A stretch of 64,000 bases of DNA from Rhyzopertha dominica (GCA_025024175.1 QCXZ01000137.1:19282001-19346000), one strand, 5' to 3'; counted from the first letter of the stretch, positions 11,701 to 25,600 are shown. Program-made: numbers and translations. The notes: a model not told the origin generated them from the sequence alone.

Positions 11701-14700
11701 TATATGCTTGAAGCACAAACTTTTCAAATGGGAAGCCTGCTTTTTTAAATTGTGATCTTATTGAGCACTTTGTATAAGACTTCTTGTACTGTACTTGCAT
11801 TTCCCGAAAACTATTTCCTATTTATTATTTCTGTATGATTATTGTATGAGTTAATAATGTTCCTGTTACGCCAACATGCAGTTAGCATAAACAAGTGTTA
11901 TGCGCGTTTTTTTACAAAAATAAAAAGTGTAAGCCCTGAAGAATAAGTCAATGGTTCTGAAAGTTGATGGCAGAGGTAAAAGGATTGTTTTATCTATCGT
12001 GACCAACTCCCCACTTATACGCATACTTATATCTATCTAGAAAATAATTACCATTACTTACTGCAGTGCCTCCAATTCTCACGTATTTTAGCCCTGAATT
12101 TTTCAGGACAGTTGGCAATTTTATGTTTATTGTGCAGTAAGATAGGATTGGCTGGTGAAACCACATTTTTATGAGTGGCAGTATCTTTAATACAACAGTA
12201 AGTACGGACATATCTTCAATGCGTGGTAGAGGAGGTAATTAACTAAATACGACAAATTTCCAATGAGTCCAAAAGCTCATTGTGCAATGGACAATATAGG
12301 TATCTGTATTGGACGTCTGTACCAACCTACGTGGTAGTTCGAGATGCCGCATTACCGAAATTTCGCCAAATGACCGGAAAATCGGTAGTACAGGTTTGTT
12401 TAATTACAGACCGTACCAACGTTCGGAAAGCCACCGCTAGATGATTCATTACAGATTTTTACAAAATAACTGGGCAATTGACAATGTATAGGGCTCTGTA
12501 TACTTATAGACCGCACCAATCTACGTCGTAGTTCGTAGTTACCGATTTTCACAACACCACACCCAAAATGTGGCGTAAATTATGTATCTTCTACTTTACT
12601 ATGCTCAACTTTTTAACTTTATACATATACGCAATAGAACATTTTACGAGAAGTTGAAGTCACATATCTAGACAATTTGTACCATTAGAAGAAATTAGCG
12701 CATCATTTTATGAACATCACGGACACCCTGTTCACTGGATTTAACCATTCTTCATAACGGATTCCAATGAATGCACCAAACCTTTTGATTATAATAACAC
12801 CCAAAATGAGTTAAAAATTGTCCAGTTTTCCATGCTTCTTCGCCCTTTACGAGGTCGGTAAGAATAAGGAATTACCAAGTTAAGCTGGATAATCGCTTAA
12901 AGTAACGTTTAATAACATCGCAACACTCTGGCAGTCTTTTTGTTGTTTTTTTCCTTGTCCTGCTTTTATCGCTTTGAATTGCTACTTAATGGGTCTCTTA
13001 ATGCCAATACTTTAATTTTTAAATTATAGCCTGAACAGATTTAATAAATTATACCCTATTTATGACCAAGGAGTCTGTAATCAAAGAATGAGAAAGGCAT
13101 TCAGAAATTTAGCTCTTACGCCAATGAAAAAAGCTGCTTATCGAGAGCTACTTAAAAAGTGTATACGGTGTTTATTTTATAGGCGTAATTTTTAACATTT
13201 GTTAAAATCAGTTACTTCAAATATCTGTAGGACATTGAAAATATTTTTTTAATTGCATTTTTGTTTTTTAAACATAAAAAACTGTGGCTATGATCTATAA
13301 TAGGTAATACGTTTACGAGGTTTGCGGCGAACGCTTATGTTCTTCAAGATATGGAACAGCAATCATATCGTTTGTTGGAGACACTACTTACACACGCCTT
13401 AAAAAATAGCTCCCTTGGTTTGACTGCCACAGAACAAATCTTATAAGTTGTTTTGAGATTATATTTATATTTAAGCTATATTATAATTTTCTCAATACGG
13501 AACGCACAGATTTCTTGACAAAAAACTAAATATTCTATTAAATTAGTATATAATAAGCATTTTCAAAATTAACTGTCTGGTTGATATAATTCTTATAAAG
13601 GCACATTTTAATATATGCTCATGTTTGTTTATTCCATTTTGCAATTAGTTTACCTTCGTTATTTAGACGGATGGTTACTATTTACCTTAATACTTATTAC
13701 TTATATGTGATCAGTTCAAGAAACGTTTTTATAAACTATCGGGTATCTATTCATCGCTAGCCTGAGAAAGCCCTAACCGTTAAATAAACGATTGGGAATT
13801 CCGTGCACCCCACCGACTGGGAAGGCAACATGTAAATTACAATTTTTATTAAAAATTCGACCTTTTCCGTCGCTGATCCCGACAGATTCATGAGATCACC
13901 GCATCATTGTGCATGAGCTTATATATAAGAACTCCAGCTTGCTTTAATGCGAAATCAACAATAAATTATTCACAATTAATTGCCGTGTTCTCGAAGTCGC
14001 ATAAAAAGGGTTTTAAGTGAACCGTTTTAATTGCTTTATCAAACGCATTTTGTTAATCCACTAACACCTGCTTATAGTTACAAGATTCGACCATTATTAA
14101 CCAGGAATCAAACGCTATGTTGCGCAACGTGCGATATGGATAACCTTCCGTTTTCCTTGCAAAAAGGCATTCTTACCATACAAAAACGTTCTCCAGTGAC
14201 GGAGTAAAAGTTTCGTACGAAAGCGGTCTCCACCTTATATTATATGCTTGCAGCAAGCACACGTTTTCTGTGTGTCCACTGCTGATAAAGATTTATTTCA
14301 AGGCGACACTCTCATTGTTGCTAACCAAAATGTTGCTCAAATCTGCTCCTCATTAAAAATAATTTATTGCAATTCACCGCTTTGTAGTGAAATGCTCGGT
14401 TGTTAAAAAGTGTCGCTAATCTAATTTAGCTACTTATGCGCATTTTTATAGTGTTTTTGCATTGTTACGTTAGAGGGTTTTCTCTTCGTGTTTTGTTTGC
14501 NGGTATTGNCAATCGATTACTGATCATGCTGGCTCTGAATATAATAACGGTGCTACATTACAGAATTTAGCACCAAAAAGTTACTAGCAGTGTTGTTGTT
14601 GAATAACTCATTTCAGTACTACTTAACAATAGGCGTATTGTGTTTACTGCAGAATAATCATGAATAGATGTTGTTATTTTCTCAGCTTCGAGTTACACGG

Positions 14701-17700
14701 ATAAAAATTTCATTGATGAACATACACAAAAAGGTTTATCTGGCAGTGTTTTACGTAAGTGATAGTACGAAGTTAAATAACCAACGAACAATCACCAACA
14801 TTCATTGATTAGTGTATAGTAATATTGTCACAGTCACTACCTACTTACTGAAGGTCTATAGCTTAGAAATAAAGGGCTAAAGCTTGACTACCACGATTTG
14901 ATATCTAGAGAAGCCTCTGTTTAGATGAAAATTCACCTTTAGTGACCAGAGAAATAAAAAATTGTCTACTACAGATTTGTCACATCGCTGTATAACTTAC
15001 AAATTTAATTGCTGTTTTCTAAATGATGGTGTGAAACAGCAATATAGGTACTGTATGCTTGATTTCTAAATTTTTTGTAAGGCTTCTTTTACAGCAGGTT
15101 ATTTATCCAATTATAACTAGACATTATTGATGTTTAAATGCGTCTGCTAATCAAATTATAGGTATGATGCAGAATGCAAAGAAATGTAATAGAAGTTGAT
15201 AAATCTATTTTGACAAATAAAGTAAATGAAAGTGCTCTGAGGGACACTGAAATCCATTGTTCGTTATAGAAATGTATACCGCAATAACGTGAAATGAAAT
15301 GACCAAATGAACGTGATAACTGCAGCACTATGAGACCTGCAATAACCTTTGGGTTATTTTAGTTATATTGTTAACGAAAATGCATTTCGGCTAAGAGAAT
15401 AATTGTACGACTGTTCGGGTACAGCACCAAGTCGTCAAGTATGAGAAGCAAATTCTGATGGTTGAGATGAAATTCATGCTGTTGATAATTAAAAATAATA
15501 CAAAAAAGGTTGGAAATGTTTTCTCGTTCTTCTTGTTTCCACGTATTTACAATCTTTCGTATATGCCCAAGAGGTAGGTATAGAAAAAACTTTTAAACTG
15601 AGATCGCAGAATATATTATGCTTGAATACATATGCATGCTGGTATTTTACCTTTAAAACTGTATCCTTCTAAACAAATGAAAAACGTTTTGCCAAACCAG
15701 TTACCAAATTTTGTACCATTTTTTTCTTCTAAAGAACATAGAAAATATGGCTGCATGGCTGCGGCAAGGATGCTGCATTAGTTTATAAGATGCATACTAA
15801 AGCGCCTGGCCTGTACCGATTTTGCGCTACGATACTTGTAAATATTGCATTACAAAAGTATTTGTACTCTTTTCACATTCAAATGAGTGACCGCATTAGT
15901 ATTATGCGGAAATACAGTTCATTTACAATTGTTTATTATAATTTTACACAAATTGTCGCAGAGTCAAATCCAGATTACAATTTATGGAAAATGCACTCAT
16001 AAGATCAAATTCCACGTTCGATTAAACGTTATTATATGCATGACAGAAGTAAATATTTAAAGTACCTTCAAGTTCAAAGTATGTTCACTTATGATTTTGG
16101 AGCCTCTAATCCACAGTACCCAATATTATTTCGAGCGAATGCTTTAGGTAAAAACTAGTTCGCCTCCTATTATTAAACTGTCAGGCACAAAACTTTTGCG
16201 CAATTGGCTAGACTAAGACCTTTCGTGTCCAGTACAATTGTATTATCACTTTCTAAACGAAATTCCATGTAGAAGCCAAACCGTATTAACCAATACTTCG
16301 TGTTGCAGTGCTGTTCCTATCCCAATTACACAACGTGATAATCACGTCAATTTCTTCAGCCAGTGGTGTAGCGCAGGTTTAAATATTAAATATAATATGA
16401 ATACACATGAACGTGAGAAATTGTTTTTTATCGCCTGCTATACTTATTATATGCAAAACAAAAAGAAGGGAAGAAGACAGCTGTAATAAAAAAATGGAAA
16501 AATGTGAAAAGTGTGAAATGTGCCATATAGCTTTTTTGCAATTGACAAATTTGTAACTGCTGTCGACCGCGCTAACAATCCTATAGAATACTCTACTTAA
16601 ATAATCGTTTACCGTTACATCGCTGCAGCTGAANGATAGATATAGATGTCTCTTACATTTCAGGATATACACCAGTCCCCACCTTTTCCCAACGGTCTAG
16701 GCCATTCATCACTTCATGTTGTCACGTTCAGTGTTATTATAAGTTTTAATAAATTATTTATACACATTCTCTCCGATGCATCATTGTGCAAGTTGAATAC
16801 CACCATAGGATACAGCCATGTTGGACAGGTGTTCACATTTTTTCCTTCATTTCAGGGAGCAGTAATTGAAATTACTCAATAAATGGTAGTGAGTGTCAGA
16901 GTAATCCATTAAATAATAGATTTACGACACCGATTGGAATTCGATTTTTTCCAAGCTCGGTGCAATAATAGTGTCGTTGATTCCGCGTATGAGACATTGA
17001 ATTTCATTACTATTATCTATCCAAACATACACACTGCACTTGGAGGTGTATATAGTCATCTGCTTAACCTGAATTTGAAACTTTTCTAGGCAGAGGTATA
17101 AAATATTTTTATACAGGGATAGTTCATTAGTTATTGTTCCTAATAATATAGCAACACCAATCAGAACACCGGATTCATGACATTGCTAGGCAACCACCGC
17201 GGATTAAAGTCGGATTAACTTTGATCCACGTTTGTGCAACCGGCCCTTAGTGTTTCACATTATAGTATAATAATATGGCAATTAGCACCAACTTATTTTC
17301 TCCTGTATGTTAAGCGTTACTTTTTTCTACACAAGTGTTTGCCATCTTTACCAAAATGAGCAAAAAGAACACTTATTACAGCAAGAAATTTATAACAATA
17401 TGACAGAGGTATTGACTCCTTCATGCTAGGTAAATAAGAAAAAATCCTGTAAATATGCACAAGGTGCAAGATCCCCAAAAACTGTGATCGCCAAAGAAAA
17501 TATTAATTTATTTCATCACATGGATTGCAGTCAATTTATAGCAGGTATATATTTTGTAAAGACATTTTGAATTAACACGTTAATCAACTCTCTGTAACAG
17601 TTTTCATTTTGATTAGAAGATTTGATCTAGAATTAATTCATGTTACTGATGTTTAACAGACTGTGATATTTCTAACGAAAATGGCTGTGATCAGAATTAC

Positions 17701-18390
17701 CCGGACACTTCTGTTCGTAAATATTTGAATACTGAGCTATCTAGCCTCTTTACTGTTATTTTTACTACTGTAAGCAATTAAATAATTATTATTACAAAAA
17801 CGACTGAATTTAAAAGCAAAATATATATTAATTAAATAATACATTATTAAGGTGTTGAACTACTATAAAAGTCTATATACTGTATGTGTTATTTTGACTT
17901 TTTTCTCATTATAAGTTTTCTTTAATATCAAACAACTTAACAAAAACAATTAGATAAGTATAATAAATAAATTAAAATAAATTAAATTAAGAAGATATAT
18001 CAAATTTTAAGTGGATCTAAATTAGACAGTAAATTTTGTTTAATTCATTTTCGGACTGTATGTATACTGATATTTTATCTCTATTATCTGTGAATGAAGA
18101 ATGCAGGCAACGTTTAGTTTGCAAGACGTATTGCATTGGCACCAAATTTAAACCGTACAGTACAGTACAGCTCCAAAGCAGGAATAAGCCATTATGCGCT
18201 TTTTTTACTTCTATCAAACAAATAGGTAAGAAAATTGCTTGAACGACATTAAAAGAAAACATTGTCAATGCACAGCTTAGAAAAGTCAAATGCATTGCTT
18301 TTTGCTAAGAGCATCCGTTATATTTTGTGACTCGTAAATAATAAGGATAAATAACTGACCCTATTTATGCAGCATGGATGCGTAATACTG
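8750..18390. other. Long gene-free AT-rich stretch
   Basis: About 9.6 kb without a supportable gene. It contains the second copy of the ACAGGGTGTT-type repeat (about 9460-9620) and a short degenerate tandem repeat at 12282-12560. Near 17195-17250 a segment ending GCAACCGGCCCTTA resembles a MITE end, with no partner end visible. The 60-100-codon frames here are low-complexity. Confidence 0.55.
12282..12560. repeat. Degenerate tandem repeat, about 95-100 bp, three units
   Basis: The phrase GTACCAACCTACGTGGTAGT (12331) is followed by GACCGTACCAACGTTC (12409) and GACCGCACCAATCTACGTCG (12512), each preceding a similar block containing ACCGA. The units are heavily diverged. Confidence 0.4.
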
Positions 18391-18393
18391 TGA

Positions 18394-18960
18394 GTTGTGT
18401 TTATTGATTGAACGAGTGTGTGGTAGGCATTTATGCCGCTCCCCGATATACCGGGCCGGCTACGTCTACGCTGGGTTGGAGGGATCACATGCTTGTTACT
18501 AGTGAGCTCCCACGTAGCGCATGTTACAGGAAGCGGAGGATTGGAATAGTAAGATTTGCAGGGTGCACCCAACCAGTGAATGCTTTCCTTAGATATTTCT
18601 GTGTTTGATGCCGGTTTGGCTCGGCTGCATTATTCTTCTTGTTGGAGGTCGTTTAGTGTGCTGAGGCTCTGTGGGCATTTTCTATTGAGTTTCACATTGT
18701 TCATAGTTCTTGAACAGTTTTTCCAAGATACTTCTGAGCTTTCATAATGTTTTATCTAGAGTGATCCACGATAATTTTTTACACATTTCTCTTGTATGGT
18801 TTCTGTGTTTTTTTTTGTATATTTGGTGAGCCAGTATGCTTCCGATATAGCGACAGCAGCAATAATAATAGTACATAAGTACCTAATACTAGACCACATT
18901 GTGAATTAAACTTTTAGAATTTTATGTAGTTGCTCGATTTCTGTATCTTGTTTAGGTTGC
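18394..18960 (-). mobile_element. Non-LTR retrotransposon 3' end, copy B
   Basis: Starts on the plus strand with TTGATTGAACGAG (the tail, reversed). It shares with copy A the blocks TGGTAGGCATTTATGCCGCT, GGGCCGGCTACGTCTACGCT and CTCCCACGTAGCGCATGTTA, and further in a block around AGTTCTTGAACAGTTTTTCC that matches 8545-8570. 5' truncated, no intact frame. The inner limit is uncertain. Confidence 0.65.
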
Positions 18961-20120
18961 TGTTTTATGATGATGTTGACGTTTCCTTGTGTGATTTTGT
19001 CTACGTTTGCCTAATACTGTGAGTTATGTTAAACTAATAAGTTTTAATAGGTCTTAGAAACACCACAAATAAGAGAAATAATGAACGCCGATATCTTGGA
19101 AAATCTGCTTTTTTGCGTGCTTAGAAGCCTTTCCTTTAGTATCTGTGCTCCCAAGCTGCTAAAAAACCCAACTATAAACTTCAAGTGAAAATAAAATTGA
19201 TTATTGCCCTTCTAGGTATATTTATCTGAATATTTAACAATCGTCGGCTGAAGGATCAAATAACATCACCATCTGGTACACTTCTAAACGTTTGTACAAG
19301 AATACTTGCGATTACTTTCAAGTAAAAATAGTTCGTTCTTTTGCCACTTGTTTGCTTCGTTTATATAACTTCTAATATAGCTCGTTACTTTTAGAATTCT
19401 CATATAAAAGAAATAGAGTTACCTTTTGCATATTCCGGATTGATTTGCTGTAAATGTTTTTCGTTGGTAAATTTGTTGCTCTCCTTCCTCTTGAAAAAGG
19501 TAAAATTTAGTTGAAGAATTAGTGTTATATACCGTGTGTCTCAGAAAATCTTAACTATAATGAATGATAGGGAAATTAAACGTTTGCTGATGTTGTCTCT
19601 TAAGGACACTTCCACAGCTATCAGTAATGCTTCTTTCTACTAAGCAAAAACCTTTTAAGCAGCAAAACAGTTTTAAAACATCTTAAAAAACTTCAATAGA
19701 TAAGACATTTAATTATCAGCAGAGAGAGCGCGAGGCTTCAGGGTTTCAGGCTGGGAAGCTATGTATTCGGTGATCCATCATATAGGAGTTTGATTTTTTC
19801 CTTCCTTTCACCAGTCATGAGTAAAACTGAAGGGTATATTTTTTTGTTTTGCTTCAGTTTTCTAGGCTAGATGATGTAAGCGAATAGGAAATGTGAAACA
19901 CATTTACAGGAACTGTTATAATGTTTGAACATATATATATACATATTTATTTCACGGTTTCTTTGTAATTTTGGTTATGTCGCAATATGTAGTAGTTAGC
20001 TCACGTTTATGCTCACAAAGCAATATTTCCCGCGCTACGACGACAATAATCGGCGTGAATGCTATTGAAGTCAACTGTGGTTGCTAAATGTTGTTCCCCT
20101 AATTTGAACCGCGTAGTTTC
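18961..20120. other. Gene-free stretch
   Basis: No supported coding region, RNA gene or repeat family seen, apart from short AT runs such as the one near 19930. Confidence 0.5.
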
Positions 20121-20387
20121 CACATTCTAAACGGCCTTCCCAGAAGATCATCACACAAAAGCGTCAACCGCAGATGGATTATTTGTATCCGGAACTCGCG
20201 GATATCTGGAGCATGCCTTTTATGATGTGACCCTGAAACCTACAGCTTTGCAAACGTATGAGACGGCAAAAACCTATTATCTTATGCAGCGCCTTAGCAC
20301 GCAGTCAGGAAAACTGTCGGACAGCAGTGACAGTTATGCGAAGCGTGGCCCTGACGTTTCGGAAATTTGGTGCATTATTATGCTGTA
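20120..20387 (+). other. ATG-less open frame, possible exon or relic
   Basis: One plus-strand frame stays open for about 87 codons, between a stop at about 20115 and TAG at about 20387, in DNA richer in GC than its flanks. The translation looks protein-like (for example GLFVSGTRGYLEHAFYDV, then ALQTYETAKTYYLMQRLSTQ) and has no Met near its start, as expected for an internal exon or a decayed gene. TTCCCAG near 20130 could serve as a splice acceptor; no convincing donor follows. I do not recognise the family. Confidence 0.25.
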
Positions 20388-21144
20388 GGTATTTTGATGG
20401 GCACTCAAAAGTTGGTATTGGACTTTGAGACACGCGACCTATCGCTGAAGGTGTTGGCTGTGACACTGTGGTCGGTGCTCAGCTGTTTTAAGGTCGAGGG
20501 CTAGCCTCTAAATTTCTGCTATAAAAAGAAAAACGAAGCATCTCAAAACTTTAAATGCTGAAAAGTCAATGAAACAAATTTATTTTAATAAATTTATGCA
20601 AATTATAATGATGGAATCCCATCTTTTGTTATTTACTGAAAGTGCTGTGGCTCGCCTTTGAAAATTTCATAAGCTGCATAGTCATGAGGCAAACTTAAAA
20701 AAAACAAGCATATATTCAAGGTTTCAGTCCCGTTCTGTGCCCAGTTTACTAGACGATAGGAATGACTTTCATATGAAAGGCTGGTATTTACTTTGGAATT
20801 GGTTTTGCTTGTGTAAATGATAGTAATTTGCTTTCTATGTAGAGAGTCTACAGAAAGACAGAAAAGTTCTATAAAATGTTTAGTACCTAGATATTTAAAA
20901 CTGAACTTTATTAAATAATAACACAACTTTAATTAAAAAGTTATATTTAAGAGGAATGTTGCAAGAATTCGCACATTGTTAAGGTAGAAAACCTGGACAC
21001 GGGTTAGGAGTTTAAGATGATGAACACTGCGCAATTTACTGCTAACATGCATCCAAGGCAGTAGCTGTTTAGTAGATGTCACTTAAAATAAATTAGTATG
21101 TTTTCAAACGTAAATAATGACGTTTTCAGAATGAATTTATTATT

Positions 21145-21176
21145 AGCAATATGAGTGATTTATTACTCATATTGCT
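21145..21176. other. Perfect 12-bp hairpin
   Basis: AGCAATATGAGT and ACTCATATTGCT form a perfect 12-bp stem around an 8-base loop. No terminator-like context; it may be a MITE remnant or chance. Confidence 0.5.
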
Positions 21177-21389
21177 TGGTAATTTCTTCAAGCTGCTATA
21201 GTCCCTACTACAGTCGTATTCTAAATTCGTTACTAGCAATGTTTGAGGAGCGCGTGTAAACTCAATTTGCTTATTTCAACTCTGTTTTCGCTTGTGTATA
21301 AGGTATAAGCCCGGCGTAAATGCAAACGCAACTTATAATACATTTTCAAAGCAAATGTGGTTATTTTATTTACGGTACTATTAAAAAAT

Positions 21390-22060
21390 ATGGAAATTCA
21401 TGGCAGCTATACTGCCAGTCTGTTTTTATTTCAAACCAAGTTGAATTCAATTAAGGAAAAAAGCGGTTTCAGTATCTCATCAGTACGTCAAATAATAAGG
21501 ACAATACATTCTATCGGTATCACGTGCAATGAGTTCAAGTTTTAAAAGAGGCGGATTATTCTAAAAGACTTTTTTCGAAAAAACCCAAATTTGGATGCCA
21601 GATTTTACGGTAATACTTGTCTCTGTGATGATGCAACACTTTCCAATAATATACATTACTATTCGTTAGAAAATCCTCGCTGGATTCGGGAGAGGCATCT
21701 TCAAACCATTAAATGTCTAGTGCGGAATATTGGCTAATCAAATCATCAGGCCTTATTTTTTTCGCGATAGTTTAAACGGAAACAGTTAATTAAAAGGTTT
21801 TAAGAAGCATTTTATCAGCGCTTCTTGAAAATATAAATTTACAATTAAGACAATATCTATGGTTCCAGCGAGATGGGACACCAATGAGTTGCCAAAGAAT
21901 AGTGTGAAATTATCTTGATTTTGTTTTAATTAACCAATGGATATGAAAAACTTTTTTGTGGCAAATGGCAAAAGAACACCAAATGATAGTGTAGAAAATA
22001 CGCGATGCCTATAGATTAGTCACTCCAGAAATGTTAGTACGTATTAAAAGGTCGNTTTGG
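21390..22060 (+). pseudogene. Decayed Tc1/mariner-type transposase (DDE_3-like)
   Basis: Reading across several frames gives, in the right order, landmarks of Tc1/mariner-type insect transposases. There is a helix-turn-helix piece (SGFSISSVRQIIRTI, about 21460), then CDDATLSNNIHYYSLENPRW (about 21620-21680, covering the first catalytic Asp). INLQLRQYLWFQRDGTPMSC (about 21835) covers the second Asp, where the family usually has HDGAPPH. KIRDAYRLVTPEMLVRIKRS lies near the C-terminus (about 21995-22056). Frames change several times and stops intervene, so this is an inactive fossil. The 62-codon frame at 21357-21545 is its N-terminal part. Identification rests on remembered family motifs; no alignment was run. 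Confidence 0.7.
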
Positions 22061-22380
22061 GCACGANTTCTTATAAGCTTATAAAAACAGCGGGGGTGGG
22101 GGAAAAAGGTATATTTNGAGCACTTNCTACGTAAATGTTATTGAACGAAACTNTCTTTAAAATAATANGTCTTTGCAATTTCAATTTAATTAAAGTAAAT
22201 AATGGAAGTTNACTAATTNATACAGCTATCTATGTTTCACGTTTTTATTTTGGATAGGATTTTCAATCTTGCCAGACTTTATTTAATTAAAAAAAATCAC
22301 TTCAGCATGCTTTTATCAGCTGACCTATTGCATCATCTAAAAACATAAACAATGATATTTCTTTTTCTATTGCATTGTTT

Positions 22381-22690
22381 TAAACAGTTTTTCCCGCGCT
22401 GACTTACCGTGGTGACGATAAGCAGACGGTTGGTCAGTGCGGCGCACATGTCGGCTGTTTCACATCATTCTGTACCACTCTCACTCGCCCGACCGCGCCC
22501 CAGCGTACTCCGCGAGACACTGCATGGCACTGAAGCTGCTGCTGCTGGCGCGTGGCGCCGTCCCGGACTAGAATGAGAATGACTCCGGGACCGGAGCGGA
22601 CGGGCCGCTGATACCGAGGAGAACGTGCGCGGAATATCGCGGTGTGATAACGCGGGTTCGTGGGATGGTCCACGGGGGTCGAAGCCTAAA
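22381..22690 (-). promoter_or_regulatory. CpG-rich island with candidate first exon
   Basis: A sharply bounded GC- and CpG-rich block of about 300 bp in AT-rich surroundings. On the minus strand an ATG at 22449 opens a 14-codon frame (MCAALTNRLLIVTT) that runs without a stop into ACG|GTAAGT at 22408/22407, a consensus splice donor in phase 0. A short upstream frame starting at the minus-strand ATG near 22525 also lies in the leader. The pattern fits promoter, 5' UTR and short first exon of a host gene, the hydrophobic N-terminus hinting at a signal peptide. Downstream exons are not identified. The long minus frame at 22434-22673 is in another phase and starts only with GTG. Confidence 0.4.
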
Positions 22691-25600
22691 AGTTCAACAA
22701 GAAAGATGGGCTATCCATTGGCAGTTTCATGAGCTTTAGGTTACCATTATTCGTCTCCTTTCCTCGTATGTTTCCATTCCGACAATTCCATGTTAAATTC
22801 AAGCACCTTCGACAAAAAAAACACTTTTTGCGAATGTCTTTCCTTCAAAAACAATAGAAAATCAAAAATCTATCTTTTCAATTTAGAATATGTGGCCATA
22901 TTGATTTTACAAGAGGAAAAAATTTATCTTTGATTTTACTCCAAAACTGGAAAGGAAAAACATTTTTGCTTCTCCTGAGACCAGCATATGTAAATAAAGT
23001 TTAAATTTTTTTATATAGTGATAATTTTTCTCTGCTTTTTAAATCCCACCTCACCGGGGGTTTATATTTTTACAACGATGTCACATTGACAAATGAGCTT
23101 GCGCAAGTTAAATAATAAAGATGTTTGTGAAACACATAATCGTAATAAATGACAACTCAAGGAAACAGGTTTAAGATAAAATATAAGTTCTAAATTATCA
23201 AGTCCATACCTAAATATGTTTGCTGATTAACGTTGTTATAAAAAAGTATGGACCTATTATCCCGTGACAACCAATGGCATGTCATACCTTTAGGTACTTT
23301 GGCAAAATACTGGTGACTTTTTAAAATTCTGAAATGCGAATCAACATCGTTCCAATATCTTACATGCTATGCGGTAACTGTCCCATTTGTAGGAAACGTT
23401 GCCTCTTCAGAAAACACACGACTCAAGTTTTGATCTCTCAATATTTGGTCTTCCGCAAACATAAATATAATCGTTTTTCCAATGGTTCCAATGTATGATT
23501 AAATTTCGGTTTGAAAAGATACTTTTTTCAAAATAGTTTAAATGTGGGATTAATTAATGCGCAAATGAGGTGATCGCGTGTTTGTGAAGCTTTTGGATGA
23601 ACCTACACGGATTTTAACACCAACACGGTAGCAGCACCTTCTGTTTCTTGTAATCCTCAACAGATTTAATTGTTAATAATTTTTGTATTTGTATTTGGAA
23701 CCTCAAATATGAACTGGCTGAATCAGAATTAGTTTTCAAACTTTTTCGACAGGTGCAGTACCTACTGATGCCATTGACGGTGCCTTGAACCTTGCAAGTC
23801 TGTTTCCATCACTTAGCAACCATACAGAAGCATTTTTTTAAATAACTTATTGCGTCTTATTTAAGGCAGACACAAAAACGAATGGTCTAAAGTGAAGTCG
23901 GGCGATTTTGGAAATTATTAAGGTCTAATTCACATTAATAATTATACAAGCATCTTCGGCAGCATCCCGTTTTTCTCCAAACTCGAATATTTCTCAACAC
24001 TGTCTAGCAATTACTACGTCCGCAGAATTATCTCATCGGCTCTCTCTCCCTCACAATCCTTAGATTTATTATTTAAAACAATTTTTGCAGGAAACCGTGT
24101 TGAAAGTTGCATACCCAATAATACCGTTCTACCTTTAGCACGCTGCAGAGATAGTAACACTATTCTTTCTATCTTTTGGTAATGGGTTAACACAGTTATG
24201 TGCTTCAGAATTACTTACTACGCTACACCTTGGCTCGCCTGGAAATATTCGTATGTACGGATTATTTAAGGTTGATATGTCTTATATGATAGTTCGATTA
24301 GATGACTTTGTGGCATGACATAATTTCTCGTTGGTAACACAATAAAAGGTTTTAGCAACCTGGTTCCTAAATTTTGTTGCAATATGTATATAGCACTGTA
24401 CAAAAGAAACCTTGTTATTTTAATTCCTCTAGAATACCACTCTTCATTTCGGTATTCACTGTCATGTAAAAGAATATCCCATAATATTTATTCCGTGTTT
24501 CATTGCCATTTGTTTCATCTATCCCCTTCTGTTCTGTACGTCACTACAAGTAAACTTGTTGTATGCCCCAAAAAAGGCTAAACAGAAGGGTGCTGAGGAT
24601 GTGGGGAAGAGAGTGATGATGACATGATCCCTGTGGACGAAGTAATTGCTAGACAAAGTGTTGATGAAACGTTAACGAAGAACGTAATGATGCAGAAGAT
24701 GCTTGTGTAATTATTAACCAATGTGAATCAGACTTAAAATTTCCCAAAACGCCTGATTACACCTTCTTAGGCCAAAAAGCAATATGCCATTAAAAAAACT
24801 ACATGTTTTTCCGAATATGCTCATTACAGAATACGCATGTTGAATTTAATGATGAACAAAAAAAGGTTTAAGAAAAACCGCAAGAAGAGGCATACGTGTC
24901 TCGAGAGCAGTAAGAGCACAGGATTAAAAAATTAGAATAATGTAATCCCTGTTGTTTCTTGTTCATTTCATACCCACCTGGCTATTACACTTAATTTCCA
25001 TTTCATTGTAGTGATTTCTAGTACATAATAAGGTGAAGTGGTTTGTACGTGATTCATTTTATTAAACGTATTAATTCTCTTGTTTATTACATGTAAACAT
25101 TCTGAACACCTTGTGTGGCGCAACAACCAAGTTCACACGCAATGATAATTTTCTAGGAGAATGTTATTTATTGGCATCGTGACAGTTCGCTCTATGTTAT
25201 TAATCCATAAACTTTGTAATAATAGTGGGCATGATGCGATTAATGTAAAGCTTACGTTTTTCCAACTAAGCAGTATTGAACTAAAGTGTTGCTCGTGTTT
25301 ACGCTGTAATTTGTGTAAACTGCATGTGGTTTATAATTCAACAGTAAGTCAACATCTTCAACATCTTGGCATGCAAAATTATTTAAAACTAAGTGACTTT
25401 ATTGCCACTATTAGCCTAATTTACTTCGCCTGAAAAAGTCGTAATGAAATGTATATTTCTCATGGTGTTTTCTTACTTGTATAAAACGTAACAGCTATTT
25501 GCAGATTTCTCTTACCTGCAAACTTTTATATTCTAATTTATTGACTCGTTACATTCGTTCTGCTAGTTTTAACCAAGTGTTGCAAGCAATTTAACACTCC

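Noticed and set aside
13730..14010. Possible solo LTR or SINE
   Set aside because: Slightly distinct composition, but no terminal repeats, box motifs or second copy in the window.
17190..17250. MITE end with GCAACCGGCCCTTA
   Set aside because: Resembles ends of a common insect MITE, but no partner end or duplication was found.
24590..24910. Acidic coding-like fragment possibly from a transposase N-terminus
   Set aside because: Too short and frame-broken, with no signature motif.
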